A DNA stretch of 6,595 nucleotides from Desulfobacteraceae bacterium (GTDB lineage Bacteria > Desulfobacterota > Desulfobacteria > Desulfobacterales > Desulfosalsimonadaceae), in assembly GCA_003551985.1 (NCBI GenBank), contig PUOB01000227.1:1-6595 (forward strand), given 5' to 3'. Positions 1 to 6,181 of this stretch are shown here, one piece after another. The notes under the pieces are model-generated. The model did no database searches, was not told where the DNA came from, and worked only from the letters and a program-made list of their open reading frames with translations. Position numbers and translations under genes: made by a program. Numbering within the stretch: position 1 is the stretch's first letter; each line of letters starts with the position of its first letter.

Positions 1-486
1 CTGGGATATTACCTTGTAAATGTGCTTCATACGGGGGCTTGTGCCTACGACACGACCGAAATGAAGGCTTTCCTTCAAAACATCGTCAAGGTGGTCTCTT
101 TCCTCGGAAAGGGTTTTGAGTCTCAACGCTTTTGACACGGTCTGCTTCAACTCGTCATTGTCAAAAGGCTTCGGGAGATAATCGTAGGCGCCTTCATTCA
201 TTGCTTCCACGGCGTTTTCTGCGGTTGCATAAGCGGAAATCATGATGACGACGCTCTCCGGATATTTTGCCTTGGATTTTTTGAGAATGTCGATGCCGCT
301 CATGTCGCCCAGCCGTATGTCGCACAGCACAAGGTCGTAAAAATGATTGTCAAGAATCTGCAGCGCCTGTTTCCCACTTGGGGCGACATCCACATGATAT
401 CCTTCGGCGACGAGCATCAGCTCAAGGAACTCCCGCATGCTCAACTCGTCGTCGACGATAAGTATTTTATTTGACAAATCAGTCAT
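1..486 (-). CDS. NtrC-family sigma-54-dependent response regulator, N-terminal part (runs off the window)
   Basis: This is a two-component response regulator; 162 residues are visible from an ATG at 486 to the window edge. Residues 1-120 form a receiver domain: acidic pocket D12/D13 in ILIVDDE, phospho-acceptor D56 in LVLCDIRLG, switch serine S84 in MISAY, Y103 and the conserved lysine K106 in YDYLPKPF. After a linker, residues 143-162 (FGRVVGTSPRMKHIYKVI) look like the opening of a sigma-54-interacting AAA+ domain, whose family consensus is G-x-S-P-x-M. The Walker motifs and DNA-binding domain would lie outside the window. A phosphorelay activator of RpoN-dependent promoters is therefore inferred; the partner kinase and targets cannot be seen. 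No good Shine-Dalgarno lies before the ATG. It is transcribed in the same direction as pyrC, but a 289 bp repeat now separates them. Confidence 0.9.
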   Translation of the reverse strand, partial: MTDLSNKILIVDDELSMREFLELMLVAEGYHVDVAPSGKQALQILDNHFYDLVLCDIRLGDMSGIDILKKSKAKYPESVVIMISAYATAENAVEAMNEGAYDYLPKPFDNDELKQTVSKALRLKTLSEERDHLDDVLKESLHFGRVVGTSPRMKHIYKVISQ

Positions 487-589
487 ATATAAACAAAAGT
501 AAAGGTTTTACATTAAGTTTGACGACTTCGTAAAAAGTCCAATATCTGCGTTACGCGCGATTCCCGAAGAATATCACGTACGTTTAATC

Positions 590-613
590 GGGCGAAAGAT
601 TTTTCGCCCCTAC
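590..613 (+). repeat. Single unit of a GGGCGAA...TTCGCCCCTAC repeat inside copy 1
   Basis: This 24-base unit matches the right arm of the hairpin at 733-756 at 22 of 24 positions and is itself an imperfect palindrome (GGGCGAAA / TTTCGCCC core). It indicates that the same secondary repeat family occurs twice inside the larger element. Confidence 0.65.
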
Positions 614-701
614 ACGAAGAGGTTGCGCAAGCCTTGATCTTGGACGTTTTTCAAAGCCGTCTGGCTCCGACTTTTGTCTCCCGATTCACGACGGGTTTTT
701 T

Positions 702-756
702 GTAGGGGCGAATAATCATTCGCCCTTATGGCGGGCGAATGATTATTCGCCCCTAC
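702..756 (+). repeat. Perfect 24 bp inverted repeat (long hairpin) nested in copy 1
   Basis: The arms at 702-725 and 733-756 are exact reverse complements, separated by a 7-base loop (TTATGGC). Each arm starts or ends with GTAGGGGCGAAT or its complement. No T-run follows the stem in either reading direction, so it is not a canonical intrinsic terminator, although it could stall or protect the 3' end of the pyrC transcript. It is best described as a short palindromic repeat that inserted into, or recombined with, the larger element. Confidence 0.85.
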
Positions 757-794
757 GGTTCTGAAAAGTTTGACAAGCCTAAATTCGAGACTTT

Positions 795-2105
795 TTACGG
801 TGCCATCAAGTTTGTGTTAAAATTATGGACGATACGACCGTTTATAATCGTATAAGCAGCCGCCCCTTTCATTGACCACCCGTCAAAGGGGGTGTTGCGG
901 CTTTTGGAGTAGCCCTGCGCCGCATTGTATTCAAAGGTCTTCCGGGGATCGATAACCGTGATGTCCGCAGGCGCCCCGATATCAAGAGAGCGCTGCACGC
1001 CGATAATCCGTGCCGGATTGACGGACATTTTCTCTATGAGCCGGGGCATGTCCATGACACCCTTTTCAACCAGGGCAAGCGCCAGGGGAAGAGCTGTTTC
1101 AAGCCCGATGATCCCATTTGCCGCCGCATCGAATTCAACCGCCTTGTCGATCTCCGCATGAGGGGCGTGATCGGTGGCAATCACGTCGATGGTGCCGTCC
1201 GAAAGCGCCTCGCACACAGCGGCCCTGTCTTCTTCCGATCCAAGGGGCGGGTTCATCTTGGCATGGGTGTCATAGGATGCGACGGCCGCGTCAGTCAACG
1301 TGAAATAATGAGGGGCGGTTTCCGCGGTAACCGGAACCCCCCTGGCCTTTGCCGCCCGAATCGCCGTTATGGATTCAGCCGTACTGACATGAGCGATATG
1401 AACCGGACAACCGGTCAGTTCGCTCAATGCGATATCCCGCATCACCATGATGCTTTCCGCCGCATTGGACACCCCGGAAAGCCCCAGGCGTGTTGCAAAC
1501 GCCCCTTCATTCATGGCGCCGCCCCCAAGGTAAACGTCTTCGCAATGGGAAATCACGACGACACCTGCACCGTTGGCATACTCAAGGGTTCGCCGCATCA
1601 GGAGGGAATCGAACACGGGGCGCCCGTCATCTGAAACCGCCACGATACCGGCGGCCTTCATATCGCCGATTTCCGCCATTTGCCGGCCTTCCAGGCCGAT
1701 ACTCACCGCACCCACCGGATAGACCCGGACGGCGTTGAAAGACGCGGCCTTATCGATGATATAGCGCGTAACCTGGGCATTGTCGTTGACCGGCGAAGTG
1801 TTGGGCATGCAGCACACGGCGGTAAACCCGCCGGCCGCGGCCGCCCGTATGCCGGATTCGATGGTTTCCTTGTGTTCCTGGCCGGGTTCTCTCAAGTGGA
1901 CGTGCATGTCGATCAACCCCGGGGCCACGATGCACCCGGCGGCATCGATTTCCGTATCGGGTCTGGGACTGGCGGGCACACCGGGACCGATTTCTGAATC
2001 CGCCGGCCCGACGGCGGCGATCCGGCCGTCAACGATCAGCACATCGGCGATCCGGTCTGTTTTCCCGGGGTCGAGCACCCGCCCGTTTTTAATCAGAATC
2101 CGCAT
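795..2105 (-). CDS. pyrC: Dihydroorotase, catalytically competent type
   Basis: PyrC converts N-carbamoyl-aspartate to dihydroorotate, step three of de novo pyrimidine synthesis, in the cytoplasm. The ATG at 2105 gives 436 residues and has a strong GGAGG 8 bases upstream; an open frame continues 16 codons further back but lies inside pyrB. The amidohydrolase metal site is complete: H68 and H70 in DMHVHLREPGQ, D159/D160 in SDDGRP, H187 in SHCED, H239 in HIAHVS and D312 in ATDHAPH. This argues against the inactive PyrC-like subunits that accompany some ATCases. The substrate motif MPNTSPV (100-106) and the C-terminal NTPFDGW (404-410) are also present. The start overlaps the end of pyrB by 17 bp, implying translational coupling and possibly a PyrB-PyrC complex as known in other bacteria (inference). 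The last residues (MAP) and the stop codon lie within repeat copy 1. Confidence 0.97.
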   Translation of the reverse strand: MRILIKNGRVLDPGKTDRIADVLIVDGRIAAVGPADSEIGPGVPASPRPDTEIDAAGCIVAPGLIDMHVHLREPGQEHKETIESGIRAAAAGGFTAVCCMPNTSPVNDNAQVTRYIIDKAASFNAVRVYPVGAVSIGLEGRQMAEIGDMKAAGIVAVSDDGRPVFDSLLMRRTLEYANGAGVVVISHCEDVYLGGGAMNEGAFATRLGLSGVSNAAESIMVMRDIALSELTGCPVHIAHVSTAESITAIRAAKARGVPVTAETAPHYFTLTDAAVASYDTHAKMNPPLGSEEDRAAVCEALSDGTIDVIATDHAPHAEIDKAVEFDAAANGIIGLETALPLALALVEKGVMDMPRLIEKMSVNPARIIGVQRSLDIGAPADITVIDPRKTFEYNAAQGYSKSRNTPFDGWSMKGAAAYTIINGRIVHNFNTNLMAP

Positions 2106-3027
2106 TGCGAACACCTCCGGCAAGCAGGTAAAAAACGGACATCCTGACGGCAACGCCGTTGGTCACTTGTTCCAGGATGATCGAATTGGGGCCATCGGCT
2201 GCCTCCGGCGCAATTTCAACGCCCCGGTTAATGGGCCCGGGATGCATGATCAAGGCATCGGGGCGGATCTTTTTCAGCCGTGTGCGATTCAGCCCGTATC
2301 GGGACGCGTATTCCCGCTCGGAAGGCATCAGAAAATTCTGCTGCCGCTCCTTTTGAATTCGCAGCATCATTATTACATCGGCATCGGCAATGGCGTCATC
2401 CACGTTTTTAGCGACAGAAGCCCCAAATGTGTCAATGCCCGCAGGCATCATCGTGGGCGGGCCGGAAATGGTCACGCTTGCCCCCATGCGGGAAAACCCG
2501 GCGATATTGGACCGCGCAACGCGGCTGTGTGCAATATCCCCGACAATCGCGACTTTCAGGCCGGAAAGGTCCTTTTTGATTTCCCGAACACTCATTAAAT
2601 CAAGCAGCGCCTGGGTGGGATGGGCGTGCATACCGTCACCGGCGTTAACGATGCATGTGGAAAGGTGTTTTGCCAGAAGGTGCGGGGCACCGGCCGCCGA
2701 GTGGCGCATCACAAGAATATCCGGACGCATGGCCTCGATGTTTCTGGCCGTGTCAATCAGGGTCTCCCCCTTTGTGAGGCTGCTTGTGGATGCGGCAATT
2801 GAAATGGAATCCGCGGACAACCGTTTTGCGGCGATATCAAAGGAAACCCGCGTTCGGGTGCTTGGCTCCACGAAAAACAAGACAATCGTTTTGCCGCGAA
2901 GCGTGGGCACTTTCTTGATCGACCGCTCTGAAATTTCCTTCAACCCGGAAGCCGTGTCAAGGATCAGGGTGATTTCCTCCCTGGAAAGGGAATCGATATC
3001 CAGAATATCTTTTTTTGTCCATTTCAT
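2089..3027 (-). CDS. pyrB: Aspartate carbamoyltransferase catalytic subunit
   Basis: PyrB joins carbamoyl phosphate and aspartate to give N-carbamoyl-aspartate, the committed step of pyrimidine synthesis. From the ATG at 3027 it has 312 residues, close to the usual 300-315. Visible motifs are the carbamoyl-phosphate loop EPSTRTR (54-60), the lysine of the mobile loop, K86 in SSLTKGET, R108 in VMRHS, HPTQ (136-139), AHSRVARS (166-173), RIQKER (223-228) and the aspartate-domain HPGPINRG (262-269). The frame is open 20 more codons to a TTG at 3087, but that would translate the repeat remnant and overlap lepB, so ATG 3027 is preferred. The only Shine-Dalgarno-like sequence is a weak GAGA 9 bases upstream, inside the repeat end. 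No regulatory subunit gene (pyrI) is present here, and the stop overlaps pyrC. Confidence 0.97.
   Translation of the reverse strand: MKWTKKDILDIDSLSREEITLILDTASGLKEISERSIKKVPTLRGKTIVLFFVEPSTRTRVSFDIAAKRLSADSISIAASTSSLTKGETLIDTARNIEAMRPDILVMRHSAAGAPHLLAKHLSTCIVNAGDGMHAHPTQALLDLMSVREIKKDLSGLKVAIVGDIAHSRVARSNIAGFSRMGASVTISGPPTMMPAGIDTFGASVAKNVDDAIADADVIMMLRIQKERQQNFLMPSEREYASRYGLNRTRLKKIRPDALIMHPGPINRGVEIAPEAADGPNSIILEQVTNGVAVRMSVFYLLAGGVRNADSD
2114..2118 (-). promoter_or_regulatory. Ribosome binding site that fixes the pyrC start
   Basis: Read on the minus strand this is GGAGG, 8 bases before the ATG at 2105. It lies inside the 3' end of pyrB and encodes part of its LAGGV. It supports the shorter 436-residue PyrC over a start at 2153. 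Confidence 0.85.
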
Positions 3028-3031
3028 CGCA

Positions 3032-3061
3032 GACAGTCTCGTAAAAGTCGGTTCAGACGGC
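3032..3061 (-). repeat. Dispersed repeat, copy 3: right-end remnant forming the pyrB leader
   Basis: On the minus strand these 30 bases align with the right end of copy 2 (6305-6335) except for two single-base deletions: GCCGTCTGAA, CCGACTTTT, ACGAGACTGTC. The left inverted repeat end is absent. The next bases, 3062-3078, resemble the inner left arm of the element (TGCGTTATGCGAAA in copy 2, with mismatches), which would suggest an internally deleted copy reaching into the last codons of lepB; that extension is less certain. It fills the lepB-pyrB gap and ends 4 bases before the pyrB ATG. Confidence 0.75.
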
Positions 3062-3067
3062 TTCCGC

Positions 3068-3715
3068 CTAACGCAATACCATACCAATCCTTGACCACCT
3101 GGGCCAGAGCTGCTCCCTGTCCCAGGACCAGTAGATGATGAACGCCTTCCCCTTCAGTGCCCGTTCCTCCACATTCCCCCAGAAACGGCTGTCATAGCTG
3201 TTGTCCCGGTTGTCCCCGAGAACAAAAAATTCATTTTCCGGCACCGTTTCGGGACCGAAATTATCCCTTGGGCCCGCCTCCCCCGGAATGAAATGGTCCT
3301 CCGTGTACTGGGTGTATCCCTGCTCAATGGGCTCGCCGTTGACATAGACGACCTTGTTCCGGATCTCAACTTCGTCCCCGGGCAGACCGACGACCCGCTT
3401 GATGAAATCCTTGTCCGGCTCCACCGGGTATTCAAAAACAATAATATCACCCCTTTCAGGTTCTCCCAGGGAAACCAGGGTGATGTCGCTGAACGGCAGG
3501 TCAATCCCGTATGTAAACTTGTTGACCAGGATATGATCGCCTATCTGGAGCGTCGGCTTCATGGATCCCGAAGGGATCTTGAATGCCTGGACAATGAATG
3601 CCCGTATGAAAAGCGCCAGCAGAATGGCGATGAAAACGGCCTCGAGGTTCTCTCTTAACCGGCTTTTTTTTCTGCCGGCAAGTGCTTCTTCAGATTGCTT
3701 TTTATCTTTTTTCAA
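3068..3715 (-). CDS. lepB: Type I signal peptidase
   Basis: LepB is an inner-membrane serine protease that removes signal peptides from secreted and outer-membrane precursors at the periplasmic face. The 215 residues start with a charged cytoplasmic tail (1-23), followed by one hydrophobic segment (about 25-45) and the catalytic domain. The nucleophile S51 lies in KIPSGSMKPTL and the general-base lysine K106 in FIKRVVGLPGD; the conserved GDNRDNSYDSR box spans 167-177. The single N-terminal membrane segment and short length match the simpler LepB forms rather than the two-segment E. coli enzyme. The start is TTG at 3715, with AAGGA 11 bases upstream; there is no ATG before M52, which would lose the active site. 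The gene begins 17 bases after the M23 peptidase stop. Its TAG stop abuts the repeat remnant before pyrB. Confidence 0.96.
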   Translation of the reverse strand: MKKDKKQSEEALAGRKKSRLRENLEAVFIAILLALFIRAFIVQAFKIPSGSMKPTLQIGDHILVNKFTYGIDLPFSDITLVSLGEPERGDIIVFEYPVEPDKDFIKRVVGLPGDEVEIRNKVVYVNGEPIEQGYTQYTEDHFIPGEAGPRDNFGPETVPENEFFVLGDNRDNSYDSRFWGNVEERALKGKAFIIYWSWDREQLWPRWSRIGMVLR

Positions 3716-3732
3716 GTCCGGATATTTCCTTG

Positions 3733-5121
3733 TTAGTCTACCTTTTCCGCAATATCATCAAGCTTGCCGGTAATATTGTTTCTGATCCATTGCGCATCCC
3801 ACCATTCATAGGGATTGACAAAAACGTTGCCCAAAATCACTGAAAAATGAAGGTGGTCCCCGCCGGCGAGGCCGGTTGTGCCGGTATTGCCAAGGGCGTC
3901 GCCCTTTGACACGAAATCACCGACACCCACATCAATGCGGCTTAAATGCGAGTAAAGGGACATCAGGCCGAACCCATGGTCAATGACCACTGTATCGCCA
4001 TAAATCCCGGCCCAGTCCGCAAAAACCACTTTTCCATGATTGGCCGCAGGAATCGGAGCGTGCCGAAGGGATGCAAGGTCGACGCCCATGTGCACCCCCC
4101 TGTCAATGACCTCGCCATTTTTAACGTAGGTCCGGTAGTCGGCGAATCCCGCCCTGCGCTGGGCCCTGGGCAGGGCTGTAAAACCGCCCTCCCAGTGCAT
4201 GGTACTATCTGAATCTTCATGAAGGGACAGGAGTTTGGCATCATTTCTCATACGCAGTTCATTGTTGATAAACAAAAACTGCTCAATGCGGTCCCCGTCA
4301 ACCGGCATACCTGGTTCCGACTGGAACTCCGGCAGCACCTGGCGAAGGAAATTATTCGATATATTGAGGCTTTCCGAGTCAAAGGCCCGGTTCTGGATAT
4401 AGTGGTGCAGTCCGCTTTGCCCCTGGTTTCCGGCCCTGTCCCGGGCATAAAGGCTTATGTCGGTGTCGGATCCCTGGTCATGTCGCAACGCAAAAAAGGC
4501 GAGGTAAACGTGCTCCTCTTCGAAATAACCGGAATAACCCTGAAAAAAATTGTCACCGACACGGACGCCATGTTTTTCGCACGGCTCTGAAAGCCGATAG
4601 ATCACCAGTCCGGATCCGCCCTGGCTGATATTATGCTGCCGCGTCAGCGCTGAAATTCGCGGCGGCGTTGAGTCGATGACGATTTGTTGTTCCGCGTAGG
4701 CCGAATTTCCGGAAAGACGCTGTCGCCAGGAGCGGTCCCAGGCCGCTACCCGCAGCAATGCCTCGCCTTCCTTGAGCCCCTTTTCCCGGACATCGATATC
4801 CAGGGTAACGTCCACCTTATGGTATGCCCCGCCTTCGTCGCCTCTTTGTCCGTAATCCCTGTCGATAAGGGTCACCTCCCGGCCGTCCTGAATCACCGAG
4901 GCAAAGACCCTTCGGATGCCGCTTTTTTCGTCATGCACGTTGACCGGGATTTGCGTTTCAGCCGGGATGAATTCATTGTCAAGAGTAACGGTTATAACCG
5001 GCGCTTGGCCTTCAAATTTAGTCACCACCAGCCAGGAAACCGATGCGATCACCGCAATGCCAATAATGCCGAAAAGCATGAATTTCAGTTTGCTCTTGCG
5101 CTCCCTGCGTTTAAAGTTCAT
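3733..5121 (-). CDS. Membrane-anchored M23-family metallopeptidase (LytM-type)
   Basis: This is a 462-residue envelope protein. A basic N-terminus (RRERKSKLK) precedes a transmembrane segment at about 14-34, with no lipobox, so it is probably an inner-membrane anchor with the rest periplasmic. Residues about 38-155 and 155-240 look like beta-rich domains; STPP at 151-154 starts the second and resembles Ig-like repeat openings. The C-terminal M23 domain (about 340-440) has the full zinc site: H344 and D348 in HMGVDLA and H425 in HLHF, with catalytic H392 in YSHLS and H423. It is therefore predicted to cleave peptidoglycan cross-bridges rather than act only as a LytM activator. The ATG has AGGA 8 bases upstream. 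It is the first gene of the leftward cluster, just before lepB. The specific substrate and role in the cell cycle are unknown. Confidence 0.92.
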   Translation of the reverse strand: MNFKRRERKSKLKFMLFGIIGIAVIASVSWLVVTKFEGQAPVITVTLDNEFIPAETQIPVNVHDEKSGIRRVFASVIQDGREVTLIDRDYGQRGDEGGAYHKVDVTLDIDVREKGLKEGEALLRVAAWDRSWRQRLSGNSAYAEQQIVIDSTPPRISALTRQHNISQGGSGLVIYRLSEPCEKHGVRVGDNFFQGYSGYFEEEHVYLAFFALRHDQGSDTDISLYARDRAGNQGQSGLHHYIQNRAFDSESLNISNNFLRQVLPEFQSEPGMPVDGDRIEQFLFINNELRMRNDAKLLSLHEDSDSTMHWEGGFTALPRAQRRAGFADYRTYVKNGEVIDRGVHMGVDLASLRHAPIPAANHGKVVFADWAGIYGDTVVIDHGFGLMSLYSHLSRIDVGVGDFVSKGDALGNTGTTGLAGGDHLHFSVILGNVFVNPYEWWDAQWIRNNITGKLDDIAEKVD

Positions 5122-5185
5122 CTATTACATCCTGTTTCAGATTCTGTTGCATGCAGTGCCCATTTACAGACGTGCTTTTAGCAGT

Positions 5186-5214
5186 TTGACGCTGTTTGGG
5201 CAAGGTCTTATTTT
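5186..5214 (+). promoter_or_regulatory. Candidate sigma-70-type promoter for kdsA
   Basis: TTGACG (5186-5191) is followed after exactly 17 bases by TATTTT (5209-5214), giving 5/6 and 4/6 matches to the consensus hexamers. It lies about 107 bases before the kdsA ATG. A second TTGACT at 5222 lacks a good -10 partner. The call is by pattern only. Confidence 0.4.
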
Positions 5215-5233
5215 TGCCGTCTTGACTTTTACG
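5199..5233 (+). repeat. Possible fourth remnant of the dispersed repeat
   Basis: TTTGCCGTCT (5213-5222) is identical to 6301-6310 of copy 2, and GACTTTTACG (5224-5233) matches GACTTTTTACG at 6317-6327 with one base missing. The order is preserved, but the intervening bases GAAGCC of copy 2 are mostly absent. A GCAAG at 5200-5204 parallels the GCAAG of the element's inner arm. No terminal inverted repeat is intact, so chance similarity is possible. Confidence 0.35.
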
Positions 5234-5306
5234 CACTTGCGGGTTAACACGATTCACGGTGCAATTGTCAGGGCGGGGTTATTTTGTTTCAATGTTTCGC
5301 TGCTTC

Positions 5307-5313
5307 AAGGGAG
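5307..5313 (+). promoter_or_regulatory. Ribosome binding site that fixes the kdsA start
   Basis: AAGGGAG ends 7 bases before the ATG at 5321. The frame stays open far upstream into the peptidase coding region, so this site together with family length is what sets the start. Confidence 0.85.
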
Positions 5314-5320
5314 ACGCATA

Positions 5321-6142
5321 ATGGATCCGGTAAAGATAAAAAATGTCACCATCGGCGGGGGTGCTCCACTGGTTCTGATCGCCGGCCCCTGTGTTCTTGA
5401 AGATGATATCATGGCGATGAATATCGCCTCAACGCTTAAGGAAATAACGTCCCGGCTTGAAATCGGTTTTATATTCAAGGCCTCCTACGACAAGGCGAAC
5501 CGCACCGCTGTCAGCGCCTTCAGGGGCCCGGGCCTTGCAAGGGGCCTGAAGCAGCTTGCTGCGATTCGATCGTCGCTGGATATTCCGGTCACATCGGATG
5601 TGCACCGGTTATCTGAAGTGGAAGCGGCCGCACGGGATCTCGACATGATTCAGGTTCCGGCGTTCTTATGCCGCCAGACCGACCTCGTAGTCAAAATAGC
5701 AGAAACCGGCAAGCCGATCAATATTAAAAAGGGACAGTTTCTCGCTCCCTGGGATATGGCCAACGTGGTCGACAAGGCCAGGTCCACGGGCACCCGGCGG
5801 ATTGTCCTGACGGAACGCGGTGCCATGTTCGGCTACAACAACCTGGTGGTTGACATGAGAAGCATCCGCATCATGCAGCAAACAGGCTGTCCCGTCGTTT
5901 TCGATGCCACTCACAGCGTCCAGCTGCCAGGCGGCGCGGGGTCATCGTCGGCCGGCCAGCGCGAATTCGCACCGGTTCTTGCCCGAGCCGCCGTTGCCGC
6001 AGGCGCGGACGCCGTTTTCCTCGAAGTTCACCCCGATCCCGACAGGGCATTATGCGACGGGCCCAATGCCGTTCCGCTGGGCGAGGTCGAAACCCTTTTA
6101 AAAACGCTCTTGTCAATCCGCCGTGCATTAAAAAATGAATAA
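5321..6142 (+). CDS. kdsA: KDO-8-phosphate synthase, metal-dependent class
   Basis: KdsA condenses phosphoenolpyruvate with arabinose 5-phosphate to 3-deoxy-D-manno-octulosonate 8-phosphate, the first committed step to the KDO of LPS, in the cytoplasm. The 273 residues fit the family (about 265-285). The protein has the (beta/alpha)8 landmarks IAGPCVLED (20-28), FKASYDKANR (52-61), TSDVH (91-95), QVPAFLCRQTD (111-121), NIKKGQF (134-140), TERG (164-167), DATHSVQLPGG (195-205) and LEVHPDP (234-240). C24 in GPC, with H198, E235 and D246, marks the metal-dependent class; these four have the same mutual spacing as Cys11, His185, Glu222 and Asp233 of Aquifex aeolicus KdsA, as I recall them. E. coli-type enzymes have Asn in place of the Cys. 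The gene is followed by the repeat and then kdsC, the later pathway step. Confidence 0.97.
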   Translation: MDPVKIKNVTIGGGAPLVLIAGPCVLEDDIMAMNIASTLKEITSRLEIGFIFKASYDKANRTAVSAFRGPGLARGLKQLAAIRSSLDIPVTSDVHRLSEVEAAARDLDMIQVPAFLCRQTDLVVKIAETGKPINIKKGQFLAPWDMANVVDKARSTGTRRIVLTERGAMFGYNNLVVDMRSIRIMQQTGCPVVFDATHSVQLPGGAGSSSAGQREFAPVLARAAVAAGADAVFLEVHPDPDRALCDGPNAVPLGEVETLLKTLLSIRRALKNE

Positions 6143-6181
6143 CCGTTTTAAACCATGCGACAATGTATTATATTTAAAATA

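Larger units (their letters stand above)
520..808 (+). repeat. Dispersed MITE-like repeat, copy 1 (enlarged, composite)
   Basis: This element fills almost the whole gap between pyrC and the response regulator. Its left end, 520-556, matches copy 2 (6182-6218) at 35 of 37 positions. A shared 16-mer (GCAAGCCTTGATCTTG) sits at 627-642 and at 6275-6290 in copy 2. The outer ends are imperfect inverted repeats: TGACGACTTCGTAAAAAGTC at 520-539 against GACTTTTTACGGTGCCATCA at 789-808, about 16 of 20 paired. The direct repeat AAGTTT flanks the core (515-520 and 808-813), as expected of a target-site duplication. It is longer than copy 2 because of extra internal sequence, notably a second hairpin repeat family at 590-613 and 702-756. 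No transposase is encoded, so it would be non-autonomous. The right end overlaps the last codons of pyrC. Confidence 0.75.
5122..5320. other. Divergent intergenic region between the M23 peptidase and kdsA
   Basis: This stretch has no convincing gene. It must hold the promoters of both divergent units. The best rightward match is given separately. Leftward, TTGCCC, 17 bases, then TAAAAG (read on the minus strand across roughly 5172-5202) is a weak possibility for the peptidase operon. A possible remnant of the dispersed repeat occupies about 5199-5233. Confidence 0.6.

Noticed and set aside
680..701. Plus-strand terminator (CCCG, loop, CGGG, then six T)
   Set aside because: The stem is only 4 bp and no plus-strand gene ends here.
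702..756. Intrinsic terminator for pyrC
   Set aside because: The stem is strong but no T-run follows it in the direction of pyrC transcription, and both arms look like a dispersed repeat.
590..756. CRISPR array
   Set aside because: The repeated units are palindromic, only two or three in number, irregularly spaced and lack unique spacers of constant length.
795..2105. Inactive dihydroorotase-like ATCase subunit
   Set aside because: All the metal-binding histidines and aspartates expected of an active dihydroorotase are present.
2106..2153. A 16-codon upstream extension of PyrC
   Set aside because: The GGAGG at 2114-2118 sits correctly for the ATG at 2105, and RILIKNGRV is the usual dihydroorotase beginning.
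1158..2598. Long plus-strand open frames opposite pyrC and pyrB (such as 1158-1634 and 1780-2598)
   Set aside because: Their translations show no family motifs and they lie antisense to clearly conserved enzymes, so they are frame shadows.
3028..3087. A 20-codon N-terminal extension of PyrB from a TTG at 3087
   Set aside because: It would translate the repeat remnant and overlap lepB, and PyrB proteins normally begin close to the MKWTKKD segment.
4916..5320. A 135-codon upstream extension of KdsA
   Set aside because: Most of it is antisense to the M23 peptidase and the rest is the divergent intergenic region; family length and AAGGGAG support the start at 5321.
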